From Pseudomonas sp. MUP55 (GTDB lineage Bacteria; Pseudomonadota; Gammaproteobacteria; Pseudomonadales; Pseudomonadaceae), in contig NZ_CP138214.1 in assembly GCF_034043515.1 (NCBI RefSeq), positions 3,162,001 through 3,226,000 on the forward strand: a stretch of 64,000 nt of DNA, written 5' to 3'. The stretch's first letter is position 1. Each line of letters opens with the position of its first letter. Below are positions 63,938 through 64,000 of this stretch, piece by piece. The notes beneath the pieces were generated by a model. The model saw only the letters and a list, made by a program, of their open reading frames with translations. It did no database searches and had not been told where the DNA came from. Both the position numbers and the translations under genes were made by a program.

Positions 63938-64000
63938 ATGAGCTTTGATTTCGACACGATCCACCCACGCCTTGGCACCGGCAGCACCAAGTGGAGCCGC
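63938..64000 (+). CDS. PatB/MalY-type C-S lyase (partial, N-terminus only)
   Basis: Only 21 codons are in the window, reading MSFDFDTIHPRLGTGSTKWS followed by Arg. I recognise this as the conserved start of PatB/MalY-type PLP-dependent cystathionine beta-lyases / C-S lyases. Its position next to the LysR gene and the sulfur locus supports the call. The rest lies beyond the right edge. Confidence 0.65.
   Translation, partial: MSFDFDTIHPRLGTGSTKWSR

Overview
The window is a stretch of bacterial chromosome from Pseudomonas, most likely the P. fluorescens group. The evidence is the high GC content, close matches to MexE-MexF-OprN, PssA, YbiT, YhhS and LigD as I remember those families, and several REP-doublet (REPIN-like) repeats of the kinds common in that group. 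It holds about 60 genes. I see no tRNA, rRNA, CRISPR array or intact mobile element.

Left part (1-8.6 kb): accessory transport and regulation. A NepI-like efflux gene diverges from an AraC regulator, and an EamA transporter follows a LysR gene. A B3/4-domain gene diverges from an XRE-cupin regulator. A DoxX-pirin pair diverges from its own LysR across a perfect 30-bp palindrome.

8.6-16.5 kb: a secreted Gly/Ser repeat protein, a membrane-anchored SDR with an unassigned N-terminal region, and the multidrug efflux operon mexEF-oprN. No mexT-like regulator lies beside that operon.

16.6-31.3 kb: two unknown genes in an AT-rich pocket, an AraC regulator, and an iron-uptake operon efeU-efeO-efeB-efeM behind a Fur-box-like site. 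Next come pssA, a TetR gene with a DUF1348 gene, and a sugar dehydrogenase with a small exported partner. The Ku-LigD end-joining operon closes the region.

31.3-43.4 kb: envelope genes (lpxO, wzz) and transporters. An AT-rich insert carries a BdlA-like PAS-PAS chemotaxis protein, a YceK-like lipoprotein and an RDD protein, and it ends at an integrase remnant. The ABC-F ATPase ybiT, YhhS and an exported hydrolase follow.

43.5-50.7 kb: azoR with a LysR, a YjbR protein, DUF1294-uppP, a Cache chemoreceptor, the NAD-salvage pair pnuC-nicotinamide riboside kinase, and xthA.

Right part (51-64 kb): the most distinctive locus. A LysR gene diverges from a tightly overlapping operon of two substrate-binding proteins, an FAD-linked D-2-hydroxyacid dehydrogenase, an aminotransferase, two permeases, an ATPase and a cupin thiol dioxygenase. 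Downstream on the same strand are a 907-residue fusion of four rhodanese domains with a cystathionine beta-lyase, and then periplasmic gamma-glutamyltransferase. A second C-S lyase (PatB/MalY type) starts at the right edge. I infer uptake and desulfuration of a sulfur amino acid, disulfide, thioether or glutathione-derived conjugate. The substrate cannot be read from sequence.
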